From the NCBI GenBank assembly GCA_018105865.1, contig CM030833.1:11126881-11190880 (forward strand): a DNA stretch of 64,000 bases, read 5' to 3'. Source of the stretch: Metaphire vulgaris. Lineage: Eukaryota > Annelida > Clitellata > Crassiclitellata > Megascolecidae. Positions 10,875 through 23,090 of the stretch are shown here, piece after piece (within the stretch, counting starts at the first letter, position 1; every line of letters starts with the position of its first letter). The notes beneath the pieces are model-generated. The model was not told the origin of the DNA, did not search any database, and was given only the letters and a program-made list of their open reading frames with translations. Made by a program: the position numbers and the translations under genes.

Positions 10875-11275
10875 GACACCATCAGCATCATGCCAGAGCG
10901 CATTAAGTTTAAACTATCAAGTCTCGTTTATCGTTGCCTGCACGGAACAGGACCGAACTATCTGGCGACCGAGTTGCGCAGCGTCTCGGATCTCGAAGGC
11001 CGTAGAAGACTGAGATCCTCCACTACGGCTGAACTGATTGTCCCTAGGACGCGTCTCGTCACTGTTGGTGATCGAGCTTTTCCGGTAGCTGCTGCGCGCG
11101 CTTGGAACTCGCTTCCCGCTGACATCCAGAAGTCTCCGTCACTCGACACATTCAAGAAACGCCTCAAGTCCTGGCTATTCAGAACTAGTTACTGTATTTA
11201 GTTATTTAGTTATGTAATGTGTTCGCGCAGTCTGTTGACTAGTCACCACATTAATCTTGACTTTACTTTACTTAC
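10875..11275 (+). mobile_element. LINE 3' end (CR1/L2-like ORF2 C-terminus and tail)
   Basis: One open frame 10890-11201 reads RIKFKLSSLVYRCLHGTGPN, then RRRLRSSTTAELIVPRTR, GDRAFPVAAARAWNSLPADI and FKKRLKSWLFR. This is the standard C-terminus of CR1/L2-group reverse transcriptase proteins. It ends in a stop and an ACTTTACTTTACTTACTTAC tail. Strongly 5'-truncated, but the remaining frame is intact, suggesting recent insertion. Confidence 0.88.
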
Positions 11276-11351
11276 TTACTAATGCTTAAATTAAGGAGCC
11301 TATACGAGTAGGCTAGGCCTACTGCAAACTGCCGTTGATCAATACTCACAT

Positions 11352-12378
11352 TTGAACAAAATTCCTATCTCCTTTTCATTAACCCTCCGTTGTTCACATC
11401 TTCGTATTCACCGTTCACATTTCCGTCTCACGCGACGCTCAGATATCATCTTCATCCTTCTTGCTCTTTCAGGCGATATCCACCCAAATCCTGGACCATC
11501 CCAACCACACATAACACTCTGCACTCTCAACATTAGATCCCTCACTAATCCTCAACACACACATTCACTACATGAACTCACTGACATAAAATTAAACTCC
11601 CTCTTTCCAACGCACACACTTCACTCCTCTACCATAGACATAGTTGCACTAACTGAAACCTGGGTATCTCTGTCTACTACTTCATGTCAACTGATTGAGG
11701 CAACCCCACCTGGCTTCTCCTCCTAAGTTTCCTCGTTCAAAAAAGTCTACCAACTGCTCTAGTAATTTAGGTGGAGGCACCGCTTTCCTTATTCATGATC
11801 ATATACAAATTAGCAACTCCTCATCAATTAATTTCTCCTCATTTGAATGTTCATCTGTCACTCTCAATCTTCCTCTCTCAAAACTAACTATTTTTAACAT
11901 TTACCGCCCCCCAACATCATCAAAATATTCAACCTCATTCACGACATTCCTCGATGAATTTTCCTCCTTTTTAGGCTCTGCAGCAACAACTCCACATGAG
12001 TTCTTAATTACCGGTGATTTTAATGTACATGTTGATAAGTGTGATGATCCCAACTCTATCCAATTCATACAACTGCTCACTCAGACTAACCTCACGCAAC
12101 ACATATCTCTTCCTACTCACACTTTTGGACATACTTTAGACTTGCTCATCACGTCTTCTTCTTCATCACTATCTCCAATTTCAGCAATTAGCCAATTCTC
12201 TCCTTCTGATCATTTTCCCATCTTCTCCATTTTAAGTATCTGCTCGCCAACTCCTCCACCTCGTGGCACCTACTCATTCCGCCGTCTTAACAAAATTGAC
12301 GTAGCCTTGTTCTGTGACAACATTAAATCATCTGAACTAATTATTAACCCCCACTTCTCTGCCGTCACTGATCAATAA
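11352..12378 (+). pseudogene. LINE ORF: 2A-like peptide plus APE endonuclease (frameshifted)
   Basis: The first frame (11352-11726) has a hydrophobic run, then SGDIHPNPGP, then LNIRSL and ALTETW (endonuclease motifs). After a shift, 11755-12378 continues with GGGTAFLIH, NIYRPP, FLITGDFNVHVD and SDHFPI, the catalytic GDFN and SDH motifs of APE-type endonucleases. In known retrotransposons, 2A-like NPGP sequences can cause ribosome skipping; here the usual Glu of D(V/I)ExNPGP is His, so activity is uncertain. Confidence 0.88.
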
Positions 12379-12739
12379 ATACAATTCTGTTTATCCAGTC
12401 TTCTTGATAAACATGCTCCTATCATCACAAGACCTATTTCATCACACAACAGCAAACCCTGGTATAACTCTTTCATTCATGCTTACAAGTCATTTCGTAG
12501 ACGTCTTGAACGAACATACCATAGAACACATTCTCCATCTGACCTTTTAAATCTTCGTTCCGCCACCAACCGCTACCATAATCTCCTTACATCTGCCAAA
12601 AAGAAGTACTATTCTAACATCATTTCAACAAATAGCTCAAACCCACGTAAGCTCTGGAAAACCGTAAATGATCTTTTCCATCGCAAAGAATCAAAACCTC
12701 CCCTCAATCCATTTCTCTGTCAGAACTTGCTGAATCTTT

Positions 12740-14490
12740 TTGCTAATTTCTTCTCTGCAAAAATCTCTAAGATTCGCAGTGTCCTTAAGTCTTTCACTAT
12801 TACTCAAACCACCTCTCCTCATTACCCTTCTCCCCACAACCCCATGCAATTTATCCAGCTTCACTCCTACAACTGAAGAAGAGGTATCCAAACTTCTACT
12901 ATCCTTGCTAAACAAACAATGTGATCTAGATCCCATACCTACTTCTTTACTCAAACAGTGTGCCATCGTGCTTACGCCTATCATAACTAGAATCATTAAC
13001 CTCTCTCTTACCTCAGGCACTTTCCCATCTTCATTCAAAAACTCTTTTGTCACTCCTCTCCTAAAAAGTCTGGTCTTGACAGAGAAGATCTTAATAACTA
13101 TCGCCCCATCTCAAATCTTTCACTTCTATCAAAACTTACTGAGAAAAATTGTGCTTTCCAGACTGACCGAACACCTTTCAAATAACTCGCTATATAATGC
13201 TCATCAGTCTGCCTACACTAAACATCACTCAACTGAAACCGTTCTCGCCTACATTCATGATAGACTCTTAACCGCAATCGGTCTCCGACAAGTTACTGGC
13301 CTTTGTCTCCTTGACCTCTCTGCTGCATTTGATACTATAGATCACAAAATTCTGCTCGAACGACTCTCTCTTTGGTTTGGAATATCTGAAATAGCTCACA
13401 ACTGGTTTTCATCTTATCTTAAATCCCGGTCTTTTCAAGTGTCCTGTCTTAGCCAAATTTCTCTATCTCACGCTGTAGATTTTGGAGTGCCTCAAGGATC
13501 TGTTCTTGGGCCTGTACTGTTCAGCCTTTACACCACACCACTCTCATCTTTAATCAATTCCTCAATTTAAATCACCAACTCTATGCTGATGACACTCAGC
13601 TATTCCTTTCCTTCTCACCTCTTTCATTCAATGCTTCTATTATTGAGCTTGAATCTGCATTCTCATCAATCTCTGCTTGGATGTCATCTAATCTCCTCGC
13701 TCTTAACCCTTCTAAGACAGAGTTTCTTTTAATTGACTACCCCAACAACTCAAAAAAATTGACAATCCTAAACTAGTTTTGGCTTCTGACACCACAATAA
13801 TCCCTGTTCCAACTGCTAGAAATCTAGGATTCAAATTTGATTCTTTTCTAAACTTCGAATCACAAATTTCCCAATTATCAAAAAGCCTGCTATGTTCATA
13901 TTCGTGACCTTCGCCGCCTACGTCCTTGCCTAGATACTAAAACTGCCTCCACAATTGCCACTTCAATAGTCCACTCCAAATTAGATTATTGTAACTCCCT
14001 CTACTATAACCTTCCCAAAGCCTCTATCAACAAATTGCAATCAATACAAAATGCACTTGCTCGTGCTGTTACTAAGTCACCTAAATTCTCCCATATTTCC
14101 CCATACTAAAATCATTACATTGGCTTAAAATAACTGAACGTATCCAATATAAGATAATAACACTTACACATAGCTCACTTCAGTCATCAAAACCTGTCTA
14201 CCTTAGGTCACTATTAGCCCCTCAGCCTCCTCGACCCACACGTTCGTCATCTCATCTCTCACTCTGTCACGCCCGCTAAATCAATCATCCCTGAAAATTT
14301 GCAATCGTGCCTTCTCATACGCTGCACCTGAACTCTGGAACTCGATCCCAGCTTCCTTCGCACACTTGGACACTTTAAAACAATAAAATCTGATTCCTCA
14401 TTTCCTATAATTCCTGCACTATCTCCTCAAGTCTTCAGGTCTAAGCTTAAATCCTTCCTGTTTCTTAAATCATTTCCGCCATAGCTGTAA
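12740..14490 (+). pseudogene. LINE reverse transcriptase (frameshifted)
   Basis: 12740-13570 contains NAHQSAYTKHHSTETVLAYI, LLDLSAAFDTIDHKILL (motif A with its Asp) and DFGVPQGSVLGPVLFSLYT. YADD (13582-13593) follows in another frame, then SSNLLALNPSKTEFLL. Downstream pieces (HSKLDYCNSLYYNLP; LHWLKITERIQYKI) are the usual L2/CR1 C-terminal region. At least four frame breaks. Confidence 0.9.
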
Positions 14491-14675
14491 CAACCTAGCC
14501 TCACTGCCCTTCGGATATTGACTATTGCCTGGCTGATCCCACACCTTTCCTATAGCTATTTTAAGAGAGGCTGAGCGCCTAAGAATAAGCAGCTACTGTT
14601 GTGCTGCTTTCCAAGGCGCTATAGAAATCCACGAGATTTTACTTTACTTATTTTACTTTACTTTTAGGCCTAGTC

Positions 14676-16030
14676 GCAAATGCCTCTGCTAAATAATTGA
14701 CGTTATTGTCGTTATTCGATATTTAATAGTTTCTCAACGATAGCTGCAGAGTACACTGCAGCTGTTTTTGTCGCTTGAATTGTGAATTCCGTATATGTAT
14801 GCCGTACATTGTACATGCAGGTCATAACATATAATAAGATATCTTTTGTATTTCGAAGAAAAGTCTGTGCAAAACACAGTTTATTTCCGCTTTTAGGACA
14901 ATTTTCAATCTGCAAATGGAGTCCTAAGAGACAGTTCTGTTTTCCAATATCAGATCAGTCGTCAATCGCGCCCGTGTGCTATACTCAGTAGCCACGCAGC
15001 GTCCTGGTTTTCTCTCTCTTTCTTTCTCTACTCGTAGCGCGGTAACCGCGGTTCGGTCAACGCTCTCGTGCACGGGATCAAAACAAATCTCTTCGCGGAC
15101 GCTGAGCAACAATAATGAGGGCATTTACCGGCAATGCTCGTCACATAAATACCGTTGAAAATATTGAGACCGGTAGACGATTGCGCTACATAACTTCCGT
15201 TATTATTGCACACTAAGCGCGTCTGATGTAAACAGAATCGATGAACCGAGTATTATCGCTCCCTGGTACTTGTATAGGCCTATCTCTTTCAATCCATAGG
15301 TTTAACCAGGATTAGGAACTCCTACCAGAATCGCGTCAGTGTTCGATTTGTGGAGCAGTTGGGGCATTTAACGTTTCCCTCCGGTCAATAACTACTACCC
15401 TACTGGTATTAGACAATTCTAGTCTGACTTGGAGAAGTCCCACTAATCACAGGAAACTAAGTTGACGACGGGCACAGTAACTAATAGAAAAATCCGGTTA
15501 GAGTGGATTGCTATTTTCTGTTCATCTAATATTTTTGAGTCACTGATTGATCCGAAACAGATCAGAACAATATGCAATATAGACCTCTACTTACAAGAAC
15601 TTTGCGATTTGTCTGGATTATCCAGCATGCCCTGAAATAGTGGTAGATGACTGATTGATATAGAAGACTAGAAGAGTGTAGTTTTTTCATATTGTCTAAT
15701 CTTGCGTAAACGATTAGCGCCACATCAAATCACAAATGAGGCTAATTAAGCTAATTTTTTTTGAAATTAACAAATTCGAAGCCATCGGAAACATAAACTT
15801 GAAGAAAATTCTTCAAAATTTATTTTAAAAATTCAATCAAAACACATTTTCTTTCTTGCTAACGGGAAAAGGCCGCAGCCACGCCTTCAGCTACAAGACA
15901 TTGCGTGAAATGTTAGGGTTAGTTGCACTTGCAGTAGGCCCTAGGCCTAGTCCTACTCTAAATAAAGTTAGCCTATGTTAGCCTGTATGCTTCTACAAAG
16001 ATTTCCCTCCAGAAGTTGCTTCATTCTACG
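14676..16030. other. unassigned sequence
   Basis: No supported gene. Short overlapping frames around 14780-15213 on both strands show no recognisable domain. Confidence 0.5.
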
Positions 16031-16067
16031 ATTAGATTTCCCTCCCGAAATGTCCGTATATGGAAGG

Positions 16068-16180
16068 TTGCTGCCATAGATGTAAAAAACATAAATTTTA
16101 AAATAAAAAACATGAAAAAACATGTTTTTTATAAAAAAATAAAAAACATTAAAAAACATTGTCTTAAAAAACATTGGCCT
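16068..16180. repeat. AAAAAACAT-rich repeat, copy 1
   Basis: Begins TTGCTGCCATAGATGTAAAA and continues as irregular AAAAAACAT/AAAATAAAA units. Same family as 16760-16867 (inverted) and related sequence at 33127-33600. Confidence 0.7.
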
Positions 16181-16502
16181 CGTTTGCAGTCCTTTATTGA
16201 CCATCCATCCATGCATTACATTCGACACATATTAATGAAGTAATTCAATTGAACGATCCAGAACTCAGTCAGTCGTTGCACAAATGAAATATGATTTTAA
16301 AAAGTATCCAATACTATTGTGACGTGTAGAACACTTGAACATCTAAAAGCCCTGATAGGCGTTATAGAACCTTTGACCCTCGGACCTCGAGAACATTCTC
16401 ACGAGCGACTTAACGAAAGCTGAAACACAACACCTTCGACCCACGAAGTGACCGGGTCAGAGATGGCTTCTATCAGATGACCGCCCCAACATTCCGAACG
16501 AT

Positions 16503-16521
16503 AACCCTAACCCTAACCCTT
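16503..16521. repeat. telomere-like (CCCTAA)3
   Basis: AACCCTAACCCTAACCCTT: three CCCTAA units in an interstitial position. Confidence 0.8.
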
Positions 16522-16759
16522 CCTCAGTGCAGACGATGACACCTGCTGTCGAACACTAATTATTTCCGCATGAAGAATTCCTTGGGGTTCTGCGAAGGAA
16601 GAAATAGTCGGTGTTGGAGTTGCCGGGAGAGTTGAAATCTCACCCCAGCTCAAATTCCACAACTCCAACATTGGAAATAGTGGAGTTCTCCAGCGAACCA
16701 AATCCAAGCAGAATAATTAAAACGTATCCCTTCAGAAATTGATATGCAGGCAATAAGAT

Positions 16760-16867
16760 ACAGAAAATAAAAAACATAAGGAACTTAAAAAACATTAAAA
16801 ACATGTTTTTTAAGAAAAAATAAAAAACATAAAAAACGTTTTTTACATCTATGGTTGCTGCCATCAG
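16760..16867. repeat. AAAAAACAT-rich repeat, copy 2 (inverted)
   Basis: AT-rich AAAAAACAT units ending TTTTTTACATCTATGG then TTGCTGCCAT. CCATAGATGT is shared, inverted, with 16074-16083. Confidence 0.7.
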
Positions 16868-16869
16868 GG

Positions 16870-17600
16870 ACGTACTGCCCATATAGTGACATAAGGAATT
16901 TCCATGGCCCTTTGAGGGCAAATACACCTCGAAGGCCCTACAGCGCTTGTACTGTATAGGCTACTGTAGTAACTCGTCACAATAGTCTGTCTAATGAAAT
17001 GTGAAAAATTGGACCACATCTTAAGACGCCATTCGAATTGTAAAGCTAACATACAGTATAGGCCTATTTTAAAACTCTCGGTTCCTTTTACTGTGTTCTA
17101 CGGCTGTTGAAAATTATTTCCGTTCGTGCGTGGTCCACGTTGGGGGGGGGGTACTTTGTTCGAACTGTTTGGGCGACAATGGTGAATTTCCAAGGGCATT
17201 ATCGTGATGGCAAATACAGCCGATAAAACCCAAAGAAATCCTCAACTGGCGTCCATTAAGTCAAAGAATCGCCGCTCTGCAGTCGCGACGACGAATCTTC
17301 TTCAGAAATTCAGAGCGCTTTAAAGACAGCGCATTAGGCCCAATTAGAATAACTTCATGGTAATCATGGACTCATGGATATGCGTTGTAATTTCCGACCA
17401 CCCCTAACTCAGTCTAATTTTATCGGATTTTTACGATGGCAATGCGTGCATCCAGTCTCGATGCGACGTTTGATCGGTATGATTAATATATGTCAATAAA
17501 TAAATAGTTTCGTATTTCGCCTATTTTGCCATTATTCTTTATCAGCCATCAACTGTCACATTGGACTGTGAAAATTCTGCTTCGCCATTGGCACTGCATT
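16870..17600. other. unassigned sequence
   Basis: A short G run near 17144. Nothing else I can support. Confidence 0.5.
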
Positions 17601-17606
17601 GTTTCG

Positions 17607-17607
17607 T

Positions 17608-17660
<53 letters not shown>

Positions 17661-17685
17661 GCTGCTACTACTACTGCTGCTGCTG

Positions 17686-17742
<57 letters not shown>
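17607..17742. repeat. (CTA)n/(CTG)n triplet array
   Basis: About 45 triplets, mostly CTA with interspersed CTG. Produces Thr, Tyr, Leu or Val homopolymer frames that are not genes. Confidence 0.97.
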
Positions 17743-17749
17743 TTGAATA

Positions 17750-18525
17750 AGATTCGACATATCGTCTCTTATATTGAATTATTTCAATATCAAAGGTATC
17801 TTCAAATGTGTGGAGTAAGCTATGGTTAAATCCTTCTCCATATTTCAAAGAAGCGAGTATTTGTGCTTTTCATCTGGTCAGGGTTCGCATCCATACACAA
17901 ATAATTTACTCCCGTGTTTTTTACAGGCCTGATAGGAAGAGGAATTTTCCTCTCAAAACAACAAAACCCCCTAAACAGCCCAGCACTGACACAAATATTT
18001 GCATTGAACCGTGTCTCTTCCCCTCCAGCCAAGTCAATCCCCCCCAAGCCTGAAGCCTGGTTGACTCCCATGGATAACCTTGTAGAGAACACCTAATATA
18101 TACTGTATGCTGTGACGACATAACTGATCGTTAGCGGGCATCTTGTATCCGCTGTGCAACGTGTGGTCAATTCAGTTCGAGCCGTTCGTTCGGTCTTCAT
18201 GTCTTGCCGTGTTGTGACTGCTGCTTAATACTGTATTACAGAACTCGGTCGTCGAAGCTGCGCCACCTGTCGAGTGAACTGCACAAAATTAAAGCAACAA
18301 AGATACACTGCATATCATTAATGCACAGTCAGAGACGTTACGAATGCCACACATTAATAACTCAGTCGGTTACTCAGACCGACTCAACTCCCTTAAATAC
18401 GTAAATGGTAAACATCACGCGCAGTTTCTACTGCACTTGTCTTGTCTTTAGCCAGTCTCGCTTCGAGACGTATCACTGCCGCATTACCCCACTGCTTTCT
18501 TTGGACTTGAGTGTGGCATTTATCC
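17750..18525. other. unassigned sequence
   Basis: Overlapping short frames on both strands at 17808-18121, including a GGAATTTTCCTC patch also found near 54240 in a hAT-type element, so partly transposon-derived. Confidence 0.45.
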
Positions 18526-18529
18526 GGAC

Positions 18530-18682
18530 TTAAAACTTAGCATGATTTAACGTGGCTTAGGAGGCATTACTGCCGGTGTGAAAGCCACTATAGGAGCGCT
18601 AACTGGGCTTGAACTCTTGAACCCGCTCCGTCAGCCTCCCACTCCAGCGCGTAACCGCCTCTGCCACCTTCCGTCCCACTAG
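18530..18682 (-). mobile_element. tRNA-derived SINE, family A, copy 1
   Basis: On the minus strand: GGTGGCAGAGGCGGTTACGC (A box), GCTGACGGAGCGGGTTCAAG (B box), then GTGGCTTTCACACCGGCAGT, AATGCC and a TAAATCATGCTAAGT end. The same body is found on the + strand at 22095-22238. Confidence 0.85.
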
Positions 18683-18689
18683 ATCATAA

Positions 18690-20040
18690 TTATTGTACGG
18701 CTGTATGTGTGTACAGTAATTAGTGTCTATAATTATTTCTACCATACCTTAAAATGATAGAAACAGTCGTTAGCCTAAAGGGTATAGGGGCCTAACGCAG
18801 TCCACATCTACAGTTCTATTAATTAGTGCTAATACATTATATTGTGGTTATTGAAGCGATAGCAATCTACATAACAGATCAAAAGAGTCGCAATCGCCTT
18901 TAACTAACTTCTAGAAATCACTATTTTGCTGTTAAAAACCAACCAGAAGTTCCCAAAGCCGTTTTCAAGACGCCGAAACCAATAGAAAAATCGCATCAAT
19001 ATTTCGAATGATATATTTGCTCAATTCGTTCGCTGTCTGTCTCAGCCAAGTCAACGAAACCAAAGACTAGATCTGTAGCGAAGAATAAGATTATCTGCCT
19101 ATATGGGATTGGCCAGTGGCGGGTGACTCAGGGACAGCTCACAACGGCGGCGGCCAGTCGGCCTCAGCTCTGAATACTCTGCAGGCCTCGCTGCCATCTA
19201 CGCCGTTGACCGCAGGGCTGCCTGCACTAGTGTTAAGGAGGAGAAGGAGGAGGAGGAGGAAGTGTGAATCAGGATTCCTGGAAGGACTTAGAAAGGACCA
19301 AGAGACAGACTGGCCTTATGGTCATCAAATGTAGTCATTGCTCCCCCTCTCATCGATGAGTTTGTACGGTCACGGCGAAGGTATCGGCCCCGTTGATGTC
19401 GCTCATGAAGGGGTACTGCGAGAACCCCGGACCCCCTATTTAACTTATTCAGACTAAGACTGATTTGGAGAGTTCTACAAAACCGATGAGGAAATATGTC
19501 ATCGTTTTGAAGTAATTTCCGACAAGTAGTTATCCTACGGACATTGTAAATGGATCCACAGCTCAGTGTTTAATTCTATTTGAAATCACTCTCCTGAGTC
19601 TCTTACGACATTTCGATCCAGACTCAAAATGTAGTACCTGTTCTCTATTGCCGGTCCTTCTGCTGGGGCTGAAGTGCTCCTCAATCTCTTGTCAGACCAA
19701 ACTGAACTCTCCTATTTCAGGCCGCTACTGTATGAGTAAGTCTTATAGCGCCCTTAACCCGAAACCCCGCCTACGCCACTGGATGTTGACGGCCAATAAT
19801 CACCAACGTGAAAGCCTGCGTCGAAATTGGGAGAGGGTGGGGTATGAACAAGGGTAGAAGAAAGCGAGAAAACAGAATGAAAGCCGGACATAAAATGTCA
19901 GCCCAAGTTCAAACATCATCCGATCACAGGATGATTACATGGGTAGAGAAAGTTCAGACTAAAGTTCATTGTCTCAAAATAACAGGCGCTTAAAAAATTA
20001 TGCTGCTGCAGGTGCTACTGCTACTAACAGCTGCTGCTGC
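18690..20040. other. unassigned sequence
   Basis: Includes a GC-rich patch with a GGA polypurine run (19120-19262) whose + strand frame (19116-19334) is compositional. No gene supported. Confidence 0.45.
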
Positions 20041-20046
20041 CACCGC

Positions 20047-20190
<144 letters not shown>

Positions 20191-20585
20191 AAACCCTGAC
20201 AAGCAAAACGCTCGTCACTATTGATCCTAAGCGGGAAAGGGCAAAAAGAAGGTCGCCACAACTACATGTATCTTGATGCTTATTTTTCTTTTTTGCTACC
20301 CTAAACCCGGTTTTGGCGACCCCACCTCGGCGCCCGGGGACATATGTACCTCCCTAACTACGCCTCTGCATTCTGGTATGAAAAATTGGTTCGTCTTCGA
20401 GTTGCGGCATCTCTTAGTAGGGCCTAAGCTTAGGCTACTTTAAAAGAAGAATAGACCTACTTGTAAGCGAGTCCTGCTAGTTATTTTGTATTCTAGCTGG
20501 AACTATGTCACTAAGTCCATTACATTTAATTAGGACCTTCTGTCTCCTTGATGACCTACCAATCACGATCGGATGAATATTCCTG

Positions 20586-20797
20586 ATTGAGATCATTGGC
20601 TGGAAAAAATGACGTGATTTTTTTCTAGTTTTAAACCTAGATTTTCAAAAGTCAAATATTTTTGGCTGTTAGATTTTCCTGTTTTGTTTTCTAACCAAAT
20701 TGAGATCATTGGCTGGAAAATGTGATTTTTAAAAGCTAGTTTTTTAAACCTAGATTTTTCAAAAAGTCAAATATTAGGCTGTTAGATTTTTGTTCTT
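20586..20797. repeat. 113-bp tandem duplication
   Basis: Two copies starting ATTGAGATCATTGGCTGGAA at 20586 and 20699, both continuing through CTAGTTTT..AAACCTAGATTTT, AAGTCAAATATT and GGCTGTTAGATTTT. Small indels in T runs. Confidence 0.9.
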
Positions 20798-21057
20798 AAA
20801 TCGAAAAATGAAAAATCATAACACACGTGATAAGATCGTGAAGGGTCTATGGATATTGACATGTGATAGAAATACAGAGAGGGGTTTATGGATGTGGACA
20901 TGCCAAACATATAAAGGCCTAAAAACCTAAAATCCTACATCTCATTTCTATAAACACTAGCTTTTTCCTGCATTGCTCCATTTCTGTCAAGAATTTCGAG
21001 TGCATGGCGTCACCTAGCGATTGTCGCTTCGAGTATCATTCGGCCGGGAGTCAACAC

Positions 21058-21604
21058 TAGGGCTGCGCCGAGTAGGGCTGCGCTAACCGAGTAGTTTAGG
21101 AGTCGAGTAGGAGTCGAGTAGCTTAGCGAGTACTCGAGTACTCGCGTAAAACCGGAAATACATGATTTGCAAACGTTACACGCCACATAATGCGTATTAT
21201 TTGCCTCATGACCCTCATTTAACCAAAGCAGAACATTAGATACAGTTACATATCAATTTTCGGATATTCAAGCGTTTTCAAGTTTAGTATAACAGAAGTT
21301 ACAGAACAGGAACTGAACTATTTTACCGGTACTGGCAAAAAATGTGAGGTCCACACTAGACTTGGCCCACTGTGGGCAACATCTGAACTAACTGGGGCAT
21401 AACGATTAAGAATAACCTAAATAAGACTGTTTAATAATTTGTATCAAATAACAGTAGGCCAAATTTTAATGAAATTCTTTGGTTATTCTTTATTTATCTA
21501 TTCTATTCTTTATTTAATTATTCTATGCGAGTACTCGACTCCAAGAAAATTACTCGACTCCAATTTGGAGTCGAGTACTCGCGTTACTCGAGTTACTCGG
21601 CGGC
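21058..21604. mobile_element. hAT-like element with GAGTACTCG subterminal repeats
   Basis: Left end TAGGGCTGCGCCGAGTAGGG, followed by repeated GAGTCGAGTA and GAGTACTCGAGTACTCGCG. The right part (21527-21600) carries the inverse GAGTACTCGACTCCAAGAAA with ..GTTACTCGAGTTACTCGGCG. Terminal design resembles hAT elements beginning (T/C)AGGGCTGC. No target duplication found, and the right end may be truncated. Confidence 0.6.
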
Positions 21605-22094
21605 CGGTGACGTCGTCCATATCATAGACTTTAATATCACAAGACAAAGTCTATGGTATCAGAAAGTGAGGCAAGTTTGCATTGATTGTGTGTCAAGAAA
21701 TGTTTACCATGCATAAATCTTGAAAATTTTGGTACACTGTTGGCATGGATACCGTTTAGCCGTTTAACTTATTTAATGTGGACCAGTTGTTTAAATATGG
21801 TGTTTAGAATAAATTGATCGTCTGATTTATGCGAAATGCGGCGACATTGCGCAATGCGCAGTCGCTGCCGCAAATGAGCCTTCGAAAGTTACATTCCCGT
21901 TATCACGGCTACCCATAATACCTTGCGCGCACAAGGAGTTCCGGTTGGTTCCATACATAAGATGTACAGCAGATAGTAAATTTTATGTGCTTAAATTAAT
22001 TGTTTCACGTAAAAAGTTGTGCTCGAAAGTAAGAGTTGGTTAGGGAAGCTAAAAACATGTAATTCTGGTTTTAATTCTATAGGTGAGTACGTCA

Positions 22095-22238
22095 CGGGGC
22101 GGAAGATGGCAGAGTGGGTTACGTGCTGGAGCGTCAGGCTGACGGAGCGGGTTCAAGCCCCGTTAGTGCCCCTAGTGGCTTTCACACAGGCAGTAATGCC
22201 TTCTAAGCCACTTTAAATCATGCTAAGTAAGTAAGTCT
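22095..22238 (+). mobile_element. tRNA-derived SINE, family A, copy 2
   Basis: A box region AGATGGCAGAGTGGGTTACG, B box GCGGGTTCAAGCCCCGTTAG, then GTGGCTTTCACACAGGCAGT and AAATCATGCTAAGTAAGTAA tail. Sense copy of the element at 18530-18682. A and B boxes support RNA polymerase III origin. Confidence 0.88.
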
Positions 22239-22526
22239 CTTTGAGTCTTTTCGCATACTTTCATCGTATTACTGCGACTCGCTGAATTGCTATCGGCTGA
22301 TGCCTAATCTACTTGGACATTAATAAAAATTGAAAACTGCCTGATACGGCTGCATCGTACATACAGGCGACAGCTGTGGCCCACCGTGCAACAAGAATTT
22401 TATCGATTTTACCTATATGTTGGCTTATTCTGTTGGTTTGCTTGGTCTGCAGTCTTCGGTTAGTATCCAGCTATGGTCGGGCCCGTTATTGCTCGAGTGG
22501 CACTGCAGCTAGTTTAGGCTGGACAC

Positions 22527-22703
22527 CAGTGGCGGCTCCAGGATTTGGCAAGTGAGAGGCCGTTGGAGTGGCAACTTCTAATCATGGGGGGGAACCATTT
22601 GTTATGTACAGTATGTAGCATTAGGTATAGGGTCCCAACAAGGGGGCCACTGGGGGGCAGGCACTCAATAGGGGGCACGGGCCCCCCGGTGGAGCTGCCA
22701 ATG
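22527..22703. mobile_element. hAT MITE family 1, copy 1
   Basis: Ends CAGTGGCGGCTCCAGG and GGAGCTGCCAATG. Perfect 8-bp duplication CTGGACAC (22519-22526, 22704-22711). Interior GGCAACTTCTAATCATGGGG and GGGTCCCAACA shared with copies at 33629 and 52729. Non-coding. Confidence 0.93.
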
Positions 22704-22917
22704 CTGGACACACTGGAACTGGACGAGGTCGCAATAGGCTTTGTATGCGTCTCAGGCATTTTAATGCCAGATATGCCTTGCAAGGGCAGCCCTTAGTGAA
22801 ATTGCTTACTACTGCTTAAGACTATTACAAAACTAATGAATTTGTTGAACAGAAATTACCAAAGATGATATCAAACAAAACACATCATCATCTGATAAGA
22901 AAACGGCTTCAAACAAG

Positions 22918-23090
22918 AAGAAGCGATTTGGAGGCGACTTCTGCTGCGTTCCAAATTGTTCCAATCAAAGAGGAAAAGATTTCAGATGTGGTGAAAAATG
23001 ACGTTATTTCTACTTTCCGAAGGATATGGTGCGGTAGGGGTTGGCAGCCACGGTCGTGGGATCATGTCTGTTCTGATCACTTTCTTTATG
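22918..23090 (+). pseudogene. THAP zinc-finger domain, frameshifted
   Basis: One frame encodes DFCCVPNCSNQRGKDFRCGE then, after a stop, RYFYFPKD: the C..C start of a THAP (C2CH) finger. A second frame encodes WQPRSWDHVCSDHF, the conserved C..H end (23069-23083). The two are out of frame by an indel. THAP domains occur in P-element transposases and in host THAP proteins. Confidence 0.75.

Larger units (their letters stand above)
11340..14675 (+). mobile_element. L2/CR1-type LINE, near full length, frame-broken
   Basis: Order on the + strand: 2A-like motif (11472-11498), APE endonuclease (about 11505-12240), reverse transcriptase (about 12700-13760), thumb and C-terminal region (to about 14490), then a 3' tail of (ACTTT/ACTTA)n ending near 14665. 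Several frameshifts and stops (for example near 11725, 12375, 13570, 13760) make it inactive. The 3' end (GCGCTATAGAAATCCACGAG then ATTTTACTT) is related to a tail at 48180. Confidence 0.9.

Noticed and set aside
17526..17848. Several overlapping open frames of Thr, Tyr, Leu or Val runs
   Set aside because: All are translations of the (CTA)n/(CTG)n array and have no other protein-like sequence.
19116..19334. Ala/Ser/Arg-rich + strand frame
   Set aside because: Compositional frame over a GGA run; no splice or domain support.
22095..22170. Possible functional tRNA gene
   Set aside because: A and B boxes are present but the sequence cannot fold as a full cloverleaf, and the same body with non-tRNA tail is repeated at 18530-18682; it is a SINE.
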